This document shows, piece after piece, positions 34,701-43,306 of a DNA stretch of 64,000 nt (positions are counted from its first letter, which is position 1; each line of letters begins with the position of its first letter). This stretch comes from Parietichytrium sp. I65-24A. Taxonomy: Eukaryota; Sar; Bigyra; Thraustochytrida; Thraustochytriidae. The notes beneath the pieces are model-generated. The model made no database searches. It saw only the letters and a program-made list of their open reading frames with translations, and was not told the DNA's origin. The DNA lies in the NCBI GenBank assembly GCA_012862575.1, contig BLSF01000026.1:324657-388656 (forward strand). Reading direction: 5' to 3'. A program made the translations under genes and the position numbers.

Positions 34701-35070
34701 AGATGGCAGCGACGTCCAGGCCAGGCCGTTTTTCAGGGCTCAATGCAGATCCCAGCTCGAGAATGAGCTGAACACCAGCTCGCTGTGCGGGAGCGCGTGG
34801 GTACATCAGCAGGCCAATCAGTGACAGGAACATGTCCACTGTCAGGTTTTCCAAGATCGCGCTGGTGTCCACGCATTCTTTGAATTCTGCACCGATGTGA
34901 AGCGCGCGATTCAGCGCCTGCTCCGCTGGACTCGACTTGGACGCGCCCCCGAGCTTCCCTGTATCGATAGCGGCTCGAAGTTTCTGTAGCTTGGCGTACG
35001 TTGACCGGTGCCATGCAGTTGTCGCCAGGCGCACAGCTGGACTTGCGAAAATGACAAAGTCCTGGCTCAT
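28780..35070 (-). CDS. Giant HEAT/ARM-type alpha-solenoid protein
   Basis: A single 6.3-kb exon encodes 2096 residues from the ATG at 35070. The whole length is helical and Leu-rich with recurring HEAT-like pairs, for example PQIRNLFELALHQ, IAQQAVKSLLHNPPEY and SYVRSAAVQLLEAMGDLD. A less regular, polar region lies around residues 1560-1680 (KLGKRRRRNVVEAD, then SFPLPDDDPLNL), and the protein ends in an acidic DDDED tail. HEAT solenoids of this size act as scaffolds in transport, signalling, chromosome or translation complexes. I could not match it to GCN1, ECM29, CKAP5/MOR1, condensin or focadhesin signatures, so no symbol is given. A single exon this long is notable, because many of its smaller neighbours are split. 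Confidence 0.85.
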   Translation of the reverse strand: MSQDFVIFASPAVRLATTAWHRSTYAKLQKLRAAIDTGKLGGASKSSPAEQALNRALHIGAEFKECVDTSAILENLTVDMFLSLIGLLMYPRAPAQRAGVQLILELGSALSPEKRPGLDVAAIYANISSRLEAACDSSGFFKGEGAAVRELFTEVGPWLEPITRASVSALEALFVHPSAKEQQLGIAVAATMAHVNVHLFSSVQTGRLAWDVFLQAGASRQGAQSHGGHHLMATDFEDGQAELTSWSAQNASLKRSLVLRVSVELALAMPAEEVHLPLQLMQAMLHIQAGTETERRALRGCLGQLVERLAENASEAQAHDKIMALLAENQPHLFRDLYTVVQKCIRCSPQNAGSKAAVGSFLKMLERYLLAPVAALRYGALLCVHATLTSFPLEFLNIMESPIFAALLSECLDRNQQCIQLCLSCLKTILAKQSRGKRTSMADSEIRGKPEESLPQQCVKKIKEYERLVNGEDSTFPRQKRYASNLVREIVALAMPLCAWVPEELLLSISSGLQHLPVDEKLHRLEILLLWSSRIAKSVPVIVSNLLIAIRNSDSATGNLAVESFKRIAPVISKALKERDPSQNIKENSFFRATLVIETGFRQVLRSSDDRLSINIIEAIALMPFEYFDEPRLASICQTLFDLAVVSSENVRLAVYDAFYTGLRFWRTKVLKLRAAGYLLCCFGDPSSNCLKRIIPPLNALLLECGFSEFQQVVQSNAHDLAEGTPVQRVQAFNAVLRGIISTLELDTLRRDLVSKEHWEMLISKRANVINEEDESAELEEALVSSQKSMESVAPARPPSLHEPYFIILAQLKLEQDEEQHQDLVLKELMNKLGSNDEKQRELASVTTLCAFMTLNNEWFERALQTFLKFAFQTISTDGQGLLHPDSIYRVCKGIVILGMPTLQELLVRHYTIPAIEFVERNDTSPSVRRWCLEYLITLELCAYEILDGHFLHALARNAIRSALGCKDPKVLSAGLLAYPVIAFFGSTELEAAEDFLQYISSDLGPLNQESLLVQDEDPLNASLDPAQLRLIARSSLRTLGELAHPAVAPKAIDSLLDVVHNKDADYRLDGITSLFLLCQQLSPEQRSAIMWLLLPLCADPSPQIRNLFELALHQQPMDRVHSLLLKSRTEMLEKLHDKLAKAESTGDALAKTISHNFMFERPSWNEVSKHIIFQGTGWCATPFKSGAIDQACECLEGYPEEDGLKTPQALRAEIGSEFFERMLSYAKSLCGKLHFDNLELIEYHIHFFMHRPSVNGSAALLLGEIGRQLCSGTVVNVDPQIADEKITSIITTLFLGATSKESSSEVSYPAEENFNNAEAGDEQTMALFDSSLSNGAALALYHIGKQDAKRVLSFAFTNIAANDELKLSGLDLLKLLFQLVSGDLTQIKEYASVESIDSIKRMVLECIRSKTSPIKTKRAALDLIGEIAALSSAEELSTVIQSMLTILEENSDASIHSASQKQLSKVFSSLSKDHPFVTTLIEYVNSGLSSCESKKRMRSFTLLSIVASSMGTTQATPGIIRAIADPDKRIAQQAVKSLLHNPPEYIARNEKFAHTLRALVNQAELDRLEVASAMRNAKLGKRRRRNVVEADSLERSNTVQQQMTQQVSPAISFPLPDDDPLNLTYLQSDEKYKVQLEEYGIDANSFPQKCISLSGSDGVGASGLLESNWAVSTLGLTERNVSSLIQGDVTKLIDILLRLDSGIPISLMVKLETDLESAISILKNTHAEIVAMSERSFDMGTDGHFDLGAPDVLNELEMEELVHNFKVFSTILKSSEALPSGSTTLLRLFQALAEECARTANQVRDAVSQKLNQLTMLNTDTFDFALFALDQMNLVQGDDKMLPHSDSNSAEDLASKRELVQSSLLGLNNQLWMICALQQVILHSIGIVYSCQSDLDRNVLSTGFQWLVDQLGCNKHRDLREVSRNAVITISKAASGVDDFRRDLGQTLGRLRDRLQDSKVDSFSSDDVLHRAKVDLMFALVNLLPHCDSLPYIQETIGILVSYWDDPDSYVRSAAVQLLEAMGDLDIPGIKQAILTVNKKSSSKAPPIDVRAEITKRANDTTYLEREAMARLMNWALASNIAETSISEYKDDDED

Positions 35071-36275
35071 TTTCGCGATCTTCAGCCAAGCCTCATCAAA
35101 CTCTGATACACGCTAGGGCACACCACCTCCACCTTGCCACCGCAGCGGCAGTGGCAGCAGAACAACGAGCCGCTTGTCTCCAGAGAAGTAAGCCCCAAAC
35201 TCCAACAAACCAAGGTCAGTCCAGAAATATCTAATCCTCTTCGAGTCCAAGCCGATACACAGGCAAAGCAGGCAACGCCAGCCAAAACAAGCCAATCAAG
35301 CCGATAAGTTGTGACAACAGCAGTTCGCAGCTGGTCTTCCGCCACCTTTGAGCCCAAGTATCACTCGACTTGCCAAGTTTTCAAGTCCAAGAGTGACTGA
35401 CTACGTGCTTCCGTTCAACTACGTTGTGCGCTTTGGGTTAGAATGTTATCGTTCGTCCACTTTACGCCTTCCTTTTCAGAATTCAGTTCTTTACGCATAC
35501 ATCCTCTCAGTCCCGACTGATTCAAGCCTTTCACTCGTTCGTTCTCTCTTGTCTTTGGGCCTCGATGTGTTTCGTGTCTCAGTCATGTCTGTCACATTCT
35601 GTCGCACAACAAAGCTCCCAATCTCACATAATCTCACTCTTCTACGCCAGGCCTACCCTTTCCCCTACCACTTGCTATCACTCGATAGCCGGCAACCGTT
35701 GACTGTGATTGGGATTGATTGGGTCGGGATCCCAGTTACAAGGATCGATTACATAGTGACGTAGAGAGACTCCATGTGACGTGAAATACGCGGTTATAAT
35801 TGTAGGTTGTGACGTGAGAGACACAGTTGTTATGTGGCGTTGTGATGGTCGACAGGTGACGCGAGATGACGCGAGTGGATGAGCGATTGGCATGCATGTG
35901 AGTAACGAAGGACCTCACGTGACGAGGAACGTGCAGATATTGTGGTCGTGCGATTTGGAACAAGTCATAACAAGTCAATCTTGGTCGATGGGCGTTGCGG
36001 AAAGAGTGTTTGGAGACTCATGCAACACACGCATTGCGGAGAAGACAGAGAAGCTGGAGCTTCTTGCTCTCATTTACAAGCCAAATCGAAGGGCGCGTGA
36101 AAAGGTGTCTCTCCTCAGTATCTCTCGTGTATACACAAGTCCGAACTCCTCAGGTGGCCAAAGTTTCCGTAGATCTGGTAGGCTGGCGAAGGTGGAGCCG
36201 TGCTAAGCTCGCGAAGAAGTGCGGAGATTGTGAGCTGGTCAGATTTGAGAGTTAAGTGATGCAGCTGAGATAGCC
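35071..36275. other. Divergent promoter region with TGACG cluster
   Basis: Separates the HEAT gene from the small membrane protein at 36276. Six TGACG cores occur between 35757 and 35924 (listed separately). The remainder is T-rich with no gene seen. Confidence 0.55.
35757..35924. promoter_or_regulatory. Cluster of TGACG (bZIP/CRE-like) motifs
   Basis: TGACG begins at 35757, 35777, 35810, 35857, 35867 and 35920; two are extended to TGACGTGA and two to TGACGCGAG, and the last overlaps CACGTG-like CACGTGACG. TGACG(T) is the core bound by many bZIP factors. The function here is inferred from motif density in a divergent spacer only. Confidence 0.4.
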
Positions 36276-36563
36276 ATGTTGTCCTCACACCAAGGTTTTG
36301 AGCGGGTGCCGGCATCAGAGACAGGTAGAGACCTTGACGACGAGGCTGTTATAGAAACTTCGGACTCAGGGACAGAAGTAGTGCTTGAGAACCTGGAGCT
36401 TGACGCTTTGGATGCAGACGAGCAGAGTGGGAGTGGAAGAGATATTTGTAACATGATGGTGATTACGTGCCAGCTTGCTGTGTTTGTGGTGATTCTGATA
36501 TTAGCGTTTAACGCCGGCGTGTCAGTTGGGGAATCCACTCGCTTGTCCAAACCTTCACCATAG
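36276..36563 (+). CDS. Small acidic single-pass membrane protein
   Basis: One exon of 95 residues starts at ATG 36276. The N-terminal about 60 residues are acidic (DDEAVIETSDSGTE, LELDALDADEQSGSG). A single hydrophobic helix follows (MMVITCQLAVFVVILILAF), then a short SVGESTRLSKPSP tail. There is no signal peptide, so a type II or tail-anchored-like topology with a long acidic cytosolic part is likely. No family is recognised. Short single-exon calls like this can be chance; the clear helix and non-random composition support it moderately. Confidence 0.5.
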   Translation: MLSSHQGFERVPASETGRDLDDEAVIETSDSGTEVVLENLELDALDADEQSGSGRDICNMMVITCQLAVFVVILILAFNAGVSVGESTRLSKPSP

Positions 36564-36928
36564 ATACTCTCCCGATTCATAGTACTGTAGTATTTCTCAT
36601 TTTTCATCGCAAGAGATCTTGGCCGCTTGCATGACTTTTCTTTCTTCTTTCTGCCGAGCATTGAGGGGGGGAAACTGCTGGTGGCAAGGGAAACAGAAAA
36701 GAGCAGTTGCCGTTCGTTTCTTAATGACTCTTTCAATCAATCAAGAAAAAACAAAACAAAAAACTAGAAACCTTTTGAGTTAGTTGTGAACAGATAACAG
36801 CGGGAAACATAAAGTGTTATAACAAGCTCGATCGCTTGCAGAGACCGAACAATAAAAGAGAGGCATTTGCGACACAGATGCCAATCCGAAGATCAACCGG
36901 TCGAGACATCGTATTCATTGTTTGGTCT
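36564..36928. other. Convergent spacer, no gene seen
   Basis: About 365 bp between convergent 3' ends. It includes an A-rich stretch near 36744-36765 and an AATAAA at about 36850, which is upstream of the minus-strand stop and on the plus strand. Confidence 0.5.
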
Positions 36929-37870
36929 TTAGAAGAGGTCCTCCGCGTCATCCCCTGGCAATGTGCCAAGCTGATCCACGTAGGACCTTGGGACAAGGCC
37001 GACTTTACCCTTTTTGTTGCGCGCCAGCCACCATTCCCCATCCACGATTTGCAATCCAACCAGATCCTCGTCCTGCGAGACAGTGAGTTCTGACTCGTGA
37101 TCTGCCACAAAAGCATAAAGGGTAACGAGCGGTGTCTCCATGCTAGGATTGCTGCCAGTATCAGTCGTGATTACTGGAACCGGAGCTGTGACCTTTGGTG
37201 CATTGGCTGCCGCGTGCGCGAGCTGGAGGGCAAAGTCAGCTCTGCCTTTCCTGATCGAATCGACGTGTCGTTTGTACATCAAAAGGACTACGAAAAAGAC
37301 GATGACGAACACGCCCCCTCCAGCAATGCCGATGATCATGTTAATTGGGAGACTAGTCGATCCGTCGATCTCACAGGACTCGTTTGGGTCGCACATAGTG
37401 TTTAGCCCTGAGCAAATGTAGAAGGCTCTGACACAGTTCTCTTCGGTGCAGTCGCGGCAGTTCTGGGAGCCCTTACCATTAATAAAGCATGTGCTGACGC
37501 AATTGTCGGCGGTGCATCGAGAAAGAACACCCATACAATCCGCGCAAGTTGCGGTGTATCCTTGCGTTCCTGCGTACTGTATCCCACTTGTATAGTTACC
37601 GTCCATCTGCATGCATTTAGACACGCGGGGAGCCATCACATCGTTGTACCCGCTCGACAGCGCGCTGTCCGACCAGTACTTTAGTGAGCATTCCTGAATG
37701 TCATTTTCGAACGCTTCAAATCCGCCGTTCGACCAATACGCCAGATCTGCCTCACCGCACGCCGACCCTGCAGTGGCGCCGCCGAGAATATCCTCCACAC
37801 TGGCTCCGCGAGCAACCCCCGCACCTACCAGGACCAACGTCCCAGTCACAGCCGCAACCCCGCTTCTCAT
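36929..37870 (-). CDS. Type I membrane protein with Cys-rich ectodomain and cytoplasmic SH3 domain
   Basis: Minus-strand single exon, start ATG 37870, 313 residues. A signal peptide (RSGVAAVTGTLVLVGAGVARG) leads into an ectodomain with about 15 Cys, including CADCMGVLSRCTADNCVSTC and CRDCTEENCVRAFYIC, suggesting a disulfide-rich binding module. A transmembrane helix (MIIGIAGGGVFVIVFFVVLLM) with basic stop sequence KRHVDSIRKGR follows. The cytoplasmic part ends in an SH3 domain: LVTLYAFVADHESELTVSQD, DGEWWLARN and GKVGLVPRSYVDQL, matching ALYDY, ELSF, WW and PxxYV signatures. It should couple an outside ligand to proline-rich partners inside. The architecture is receptor-like but has no kinase. 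Ligand and pathway are unknown. Confidence 0.85.
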   Translation of the reverse strand: MRSGVAAVTGTLVLVGAGVARGASVEDILGGATAGSACGEADLAYWSNGGFEAFENDIQECSLKYWSDSALSSGYNDVMAPRVSKCMQMDGNYTSGIQYAGTQGYTATCADCMGVLSRCTADNCVSTCFINGKGSQNCRDCTEENCVRAFYICSGLNTMCDPNESCEIDGSTSLPINMIIGIAGGGVFVIVFFVVLLMYKRHVDSIRKGRADFALQLAHAAANAPKVTAPVPVITTDTGSNPSMETPLVTLYAFVADHESELTVSQDEDLVGLQIVDGEWWLARNKKGKVGLVPRSYVDQLGTLPGDDAEDLF

Positions 37871-39005
37871 TTCCCCTGGCCGACCTCGGTATAATTTGAT
37901 AGTGCGCGAACTTCTCCCCTCGGTGACCACAGAGTTGTCCCCCTTTCCTCGAGCTTATCCAGATTATTGCAGAGAATAGACAATCGCACAGCAAATTGTC
38001 AGTACTCGACTGCGTACTGACTGTGTGTATTGAGCACGTACGTACGTACGTATACTCACTCTCAGAGCTGGTACTCGAGGACACTCTCTGCTGTGCTCTC
38101 AAAGACTGGTTGGAGTCTTTCTATAGTACTACATAGCGCACTATTAGCAGCTACGTTCAACTAACCGCGCACACCTTCTCAGTCCAAAGCCAGCATTAAC
38201 TTTTTCACTAAAGTCTATAGCCAACGATAGCGCTAGTGATACGATAGACGAGAGATAAATACTCTTACGGGGGTGAGTAGTTGCTCTAGATGAATAGCTA
38301 CCGATGGTGGTGCCTCGAGAGGTAAGGGGCTGAGTAGTCAAATGGGTAAGAGTGCCGGTGGGTGAGAGAGAAGTTGTTGTGTGGAAAACGAAGCTAAACA
38401 TCGTTGAACAGGAGTAAATACCCACTAAAGTATGATCCATACCGATACTTCTCAATCGCACCATCTGCACTATCTGCACCATCAGCCAATTCACAGCTGG
38501 GACAAGGTTTGGTTCACAGAGTTCACAGTCACGCTAAGCTTACTCCCTGTGATGGACTTTATGGAAAGTCAGTACCCAGTACAGTACTAGTACACACCTT
38601 TTTGCATAAGCTAGTTCTAATCTTTGCTAAGTGGGATCTACCCGTGAGAAGCAAGAAACTGGCGGGTTCAAGTTTTGCATGTCACTGCCCTGTCACTTGG
38701 CACATCTTGGCACTGGCAAATGTGGATGAGTACCGGTACCGGTACCGAGCATGTAAACGAGAGACTGAAATTTGAAATGTGGATGCCATTCGTGAGATGG
38801 TTCAAGGTTGTGCCAAATCTCTTGTATGTTTCCCGTCTACTCTTCTCCGACTTGGTCTTGGTGAAAGGTGCGCTGCGATGTTGCTGGCTAGGCTAGGCCA
38901 GGCCGATGAGGTGCGAAGGCAAATCGATTCGAAACACTCAAACAGCTGGGAAAGGAACGAGAGATGTATATTTTATATAGATTAGGACGGATGAAGACAA
39001 GATGG
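37871..39005. other. Spacer with CGTACG and GGTACC repeats
   Basis: An ACGTACGTACGTACGTA tract at about 38036-38051 lies about 165 bp upstream of the SH3-gene start. CAGTAC-type motifs occur at 38000-38022 and 38569-38593, and a GGTACC triple repeat lies at about 38729-38747. No gene is seen. Confidence 0.55.
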
Positions 39006-41054
39006 TCATGCCCAGATGCTCAGCATCATGGATCTGAGACGAAGAAAGTCGGACCAGGCATTCTTGTCCTTCGGAAATGGGTAAGGGGCACCAAGCTCGT
39101 TGGCGACCACAAGACCGCTGAGGAATGATAGGTCGTGTCCGTTGGCAGGTAGAATAGCTGATCCGCAAAAGTATGTTTGGTCTCCGCGCGCGCCTTGCAG
39201 CACAGGCCAGAGCAGAACGGAGCTGATGAGCTGCCAGAAGGTTAAACATGGATGCGCTTCACGTGAAGTGCTCACCCATTCCGTCTCGACGTTCTCCAGC
39301 TTTTTTTCTGCATTGTACGTAACCAGCATTGGCAGCTTGCCTTTCACGTCCGGCTCTTGCGCCGTTGGAGCCCATGACGATATCACGAATGTGTTCTCAA
39401 GGTTTCGAGGATTTGCAGCGTCCACCTCGATGTAATTGCAATACTCTTCAAGAACGGGGCCAAGATGCTCCTTTGGTAACACCGCCTCTGCGTCCGAGTG
39501 CACGACGCCCCTCTCAAATGCCTTGTCCCTGTCCGTGGTGTAAATCGTCTTGGAGAGGAGGAAGCTCTCGAGCCAGTTGAAAAATCGTGGCTTCATCGAC
39601 CACCAACCCCCCTGATTGTTGAGACCATTTGCTGGGTTGGGAAGTATGACCGAGGCAGGAGAGCTTACCCCCTCTCCATGCAAGATGCGGTTCATCGCCG
39701 GAGCTGAGCAAGCGAATACCACCGCATCAAAAGTCTGCTCTTCTCCATCTTCGTCCAAAACAATGACGTCAAAGGTTCCTCGTGAAGTAGGGTGTTCGCG
39801 AGGAACGTATTTGACCGACTCCACGGCGCAAGATGTGCGAATCTGGTCAGATTTGAGCTTGGAAAGGAGTGCCAAGACCGTGTCGTACGCATGCGTCTTC
39901 CAGGTGCGCAAATGCGGAGTCCGGGAGAAAGGCACAATGTCATCTAGCAGCTCGGCCATTGACGCTGGCACAGTGCCCATCTCCACCTCCAAGAATGTGC
40001 TGGTGTGTATTGGAACGAACACAAATTCCCAAAACTTGGTGGAGATACCCCACAGTTGGCAAAACTTTTGAAGTGGGATGACGTTCAGAGGGTTCAGAAA
40101 CCCCATTCTGTAGCAAGACGGGACGTCGGCAGGCTGCAAAATGCCATTTGCCTTCCTCACAAAAGCTACGAGAGCATCCCATTTCCGCAAGTCCTCCTGG
40201 AGCCACTGCTCGGGCTTCCACCCTGCTTTATCATGCGCGAACACGCACTTTATTTGCCCAGCGCTGTCCCTCTCTGTAATGTAAAATTTCGTGTCGTGAT
40301 CCTCGGTCTGGATGCCAAGCTCATGGATCATAGCATTGTAATTGTGGAACAATTTCTCAGGCCATGCAAGGACTGCGAGCCCAGTTTCCACTGGCTTGCC
40401 ATCAACATTCCACGTCATTGCTTTGGCATTTCCACCGACTTTGGGTTTTTTCTCGTACACAACTACATCGACTCCTGCGCGGTTAAGAGCCCAAGCCGCT
40501 CCGCTCCCAGCAATACCCGACCCGATGACGGCTACTCGCTGCGCCCTGCGTTTGTGCTTGCTGTGCTCGCGCTGTTGACTGATCCAAACCAGGGATGAAA
40601 TCCCAAGCACGCCTGCCAAAACCCTGGACGAGCGCCGCAAATTGAAAGCCTGCAAAGTTTTTTGCATGACACGCGCCGAGCGTAGCAGTCGTTTTGCAAG
40701 TGCCTTCAAGCCCAGCCTTGTCAAGATGACCGAAACAATAACCTCGACGTAGGCTTTGGTACTTTCAAAGTATGGTCTGCAACGAACAATCGCCGTGAGC
40801 AGTAGTCCAGCTGCAAGTCTCTGCTGACTAGCTTGCGCTCTGGGCCTCCGCGAGGTCTCCTCGCTCACGCCGAACCCGATCTCCTCAAGAACTACATCCT
40901 CCGCGCTCTCCCGGCCATACACAGCCCCAACTTCATCGCGCGCTTGACCAGCATGACTCCTCTCAAGGTCGCCCCCGATTCCTGCTCCCACCATTTCACG
41001 GTTCACAAACGCTTCGAATGCCGAGCTGGCATCGTCTGCATTGTCCACTTTCAT
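39006..41054 (-). CDS. Membrane-tethered FAD/NAD(P)-binding amine-oxidase-like oxidoreductase
   Basis: Minus-strand single exon; the first ATG is 41054 (682 residues). About 150 N-terminal residues include a probable membrane segment (KAYVEVIVSVILTRLGL) and a second (RVLAGVLGISSLVWI). The Rossmann dinucleotide motif follows: VAVIGSGIAGSGAAWALNR, ending in a beta2 acidic residue (VVVYEKK) and PKVGGNAK. These are hallmarks of flavin amine-oxidase/phytoene-desaturase-like enzymes (COG2907-type predicted NAD/FAD proteins). FDAVVFACSAPAMNRIL is the conserved FAD-contact strand, and CGSAILPANGHDLSFLSGL is the C-terminal FAD motif. The substrate is unknown; relatives are found next to lipid-modifying methyltransferases, so a lipid role is possible. 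Flavin should be bound on the cytosolic side. Confidence 0.82.
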   Translation of the reverse strand: MKVDNADDASSAFEAFVNREMVGAGIGGDLERSHAGQARDEVGAVYGRESAEDVVLEEIGFGVSEETSRRPRAQASQQRLAAGLLLTAIVRCRPYFESTKAYVEVIVSVILTRLGLKALAKRLLRSARVMQKTLQAFNLRRSSRVLAGVLGISSLVWISQQREHSKHKRRAQRVAVIGSGIAGSGAAWALNRAGVDVVVYEKKPKVGGNAKAMTWNVDGKPVETGLAVLAWPEKLFHNYNAMIHELGIQTEDHDTKFYITERDSAGQIKCVFAHDKAGWKPEQWLQEDLRKWDALVAFVRKANGILQPADVPSCYRMGFLNPLNVIPLQKFCQLWGISTKFWEFVFVPIHTSTFLEVEMGTVPASMAELLDDIVPFSRTPHLRTWKTHAYDTVLALLSKLKSDQIRTSCAVESVKYVPREHPTSRGTFDVIVLDEDGEEQTFDAVVFACSAPAMNRILHGEGVSSPASVILPNPANGLNNQGGWWSMKPRFFNWLESFLLSKTIYTTDRDKAFERGVVHSDAEAVLPKEHLGPVLEEYCNYIEVDAANPRNLENTFVISSWAPTAQEPDVKGKLPMLVTYNAEKKLENVETEWVSTSREAHPCLTFWQLISSVLLWPVLQGARGDQTYFCGSAILPANGHDLSFLSGLVVANELGAPYPFPKDKNAWSDFLRLRSMMLSIWA

Positions 41055-42115
41055 CTCGAGGTCGCAGCAGCAGCTTTCCAAACCTTCAAGTCCTCGAGCC
41101 TTTTGACTTCCGTCTTTCGCCTTTCGACCTCGACTTGGCAGGCAGGGACCGCTTCTTCGTGGCTGCTGGGTCGAGCACGGCCGTGCTCCGCGGGCGCGAC
41201 TTCACTCACTTGACGCGAACGGCGACTGGTCTCCGGTCCGGAGAAGGTTGGACGCCGAGTGACTTGAGATTGGACGATTGATTCATTCTGTGTCGGAGTA
41301 GTCGGAGTATCCACAGTCAATCGAAACAGCCAACAACGATGGTGTCTCGTGTGATCTCGTATGTGGCGTTTCTCGACTCACTGTCAATCAAGCGGTAGAT
41401 AGAAAGATACAGAGACAGAGAGAGGGATATCCTATCTATCTGATCTGCGAGCGCAATCAATTCCCACTGACACATGACAGCGTCAGTCCCATCACGAGCA
41501 AGTGTGGAAGAAGTTACTGGTACACAGTACTGTCAGTACTGAATATTGGGAGTACATGCTGTACACGTACTGCGCTGGTAGGTGCTGGTATCTGGTATCA
41601 GGAACTCAGCATGATGGCATCACCTGCATTGCAGTGTGGCTACTCGAGGACCTCGACTGTGTCAAAGTCATCAGTCTTCTGACCTGGAAATGTGGTGGAA
41701 TCTGGTGTGATTTAGTTTTCTAAACGATCTCGATAAAATGCTTTCAGCTGCGCACTGGTTCACGAGCACTGAAAGAAAAGGAAGAAAAGGTGGGAGAGAG
41801 CACGTTTGATCGCTGTCGTCGATGAAAAAGCGCCCCTGGTCGTTGGCGAGAAATTGGTGTCCAGGTTGACGGATGGGTATCTTCGCAGGGGATTGCCAGC
41901 TTGAACGCGCACAAACTACAACGTTGTCGCGTGGGACAATGAAGAGAACTTTTGCAAGTTGGCTAGCTTATTCTTGCACGTTGCAAGGCCGGAATCCCTC
42001 TGTTGAATACACGAAGCCACAAAAAACAAATCTATGATTACTAGTTGACTAAATACTGAAAGAAAAGTTGAAAGATCAGGTTTGCTCGGCCACCGTCCCT
42101 CGGGCGCGTCCTCCA
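41055..42115. other. Spacer without recognisable gene
   Basis: Contains an AGAGACAGAGAGAGGG stretch near 41410-41430 and GTACTGTCAGTACTG at about 41527-41541. Short frames only. Confidence 0.55.
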
Positions 42116-42721
42116 CTACATTCCCTCCAACTCGGCAAACTCCTTCATCGTCCCTACAATGATATCCACAGAGTCATACACCGCGTTGCACAGCGACCTG
42201 AGCGTTCTTGCATTTGTCGCTCCAAGCTTCCTAAACAAGACACACTACAGAGTCAGCCGCACATCTCTCTCTCGGCACTTGAACAAGCCAATCACTCTGT
42301 CATTCATTCAACCGTCCGACTTACACTTTCAAAACGTTCCCTTGCGTCTCAATCACGCGCTCGCACTCCTCCGGGTGTATGGGCGGGTCCACTTCCATCA
42401 CCTTCTTCGCCTTCTCCGCAAACTCTGCCTGCGGGAAGGGCAGGTCTATCTCGCTACGCCCAATCCCATGAAACACCGCAATACCAACATACGCCACCAC
42501 GCACGCACGTTCGCACATTCGCACATTTGCACATTCGCAGCCCAGATCATTCGTGTCAGATACACAACAATAACCAGCACCCAATCACTTCCAACTCTCC
42601 GCCCGAGCTTGTCCCATTCTCTTCTCCGCAGCGACCGAGCAGCGACGACACGGAGAGTTGAGATAACGAAACCGAGTGTCTTTCTAACCAGCTCTGCCAC
42701 TCACCATCTGTAAGCCCACAT
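42116..42721 (-). CDS. PCC1: Pcc1-like EKC/KEOPS complex subunit (three exons)
   Basis: Preferred minus-strand model: exons 42721-42705 (17 bp), 42453-42325 and 42230-42116, giving 86 residues, the usual Pcc1 size. It starts MWAYRCEIDLPFPQAEFAEK, reads VIETQGNVLKVKLGATNARTLRSL and ends NAVYDSVDIIVGTMKEFAEL. This matches Pcc1/LAGE3: a beta strand with 'LPFPS', a second strand V-x-V-x-A-x-D-x-R-x-LR, and a helix ending in 'TMxxF'. The last splice (GTAAGT...TTGTTTAG, phase 2) is strong. The first exon is less certain; an unspliced start at ATG 42518 would give 102 residues with a Cys-rich, repeat-derived N-terminus. Pcc1 dimerises KEOPS, which makes t6A37 in ANN-decoding tRNAs. Confidence 0.85.
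42498..42536. repeat. Octamer-like repeat (CGCACATT)n in PCC1 first intron
   Basis: Short tandem copies of TTCGCACA / TTTGCACA. The same unit, on the opposite strand (TGTGCAAA), recurs at 54543-54589. Confidence 0.7.
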
Positions 42722-43012
42722 CCCAGGTCCTCGCCAGGGTCCTCGCACGTTCCGTCCTCGTCCTTGTCCGCAGGAAGAAGGAAGAAGGAAGAAGGAAGAC
42801 TCGCCGGCCCTTTCAATCCCTCTCAGCGCATTCGCTTGTCTCTCACTCACAAACCACGATGTGTCTCTCTCACATTCTCTCTCTCTCTTTGACAGCCTTC
42901 GCAGCCACACAACTAAGCGCTCCCATACAAGTCGTATGACGAATGCAAGCAATTTCGACTAAGTTTGGCGGAAGTTTATGGAAGTTTCCACCAAGTGAAC
43001 TTCCGCAGCCGC

Positions 43013-43048
<36 letters not shown>

Positions 43049-43306
43049 TTGTAGTGGCCGTTCGAGTCTTTGGAGTGGGAGAACCGCGCACTGAGCGGCG
43101 GGACCAGCCAGTCAACCAGACAGCTAGCCAGCCGGTTCTCGCGCGGAGAACCCAGCCTGCTTCCGCCTGCAATTGGGAGGATTTGGTGGATTGCACATTT
43201 TTCCAATCTTGCATCTTGCAGAGCGCGAGTGGAAGTGGAGGAAGGAAGAAAGCGGTCGGTAATTGGTAATTGGTATTTGGAGTTTGGTGTTTGGCGGAAG
43301 GAAAGA
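42722..43306. other. Divergent promoter of PCC1 and importin-11 with (GA)n
   Basis: Contains AGGAAGAAGGAAGA units near 42774-42800, a pyrimidine stretch near 42860-42890 and a pure (AG)n run at 43016-43045. TTGGTAATTGGTATTTGG repeats lie just upstream of the importin start codon. No gene is seen. Confidence 0.6.
43016..43045. repeat. (AG)n microsatellite
   Basis: A pure AG run of 30 bases, about 260 bp before the importin start codon. Confidence 0.9.

Noticed and set aside
42159-42713. Plus-strand frame of 184 codons over the PCC1 locus
   Set aside because: It is antisense to the PCC1 exons, which match the family closely, and its product is low-complexity Ser/His/Arg/Pro.
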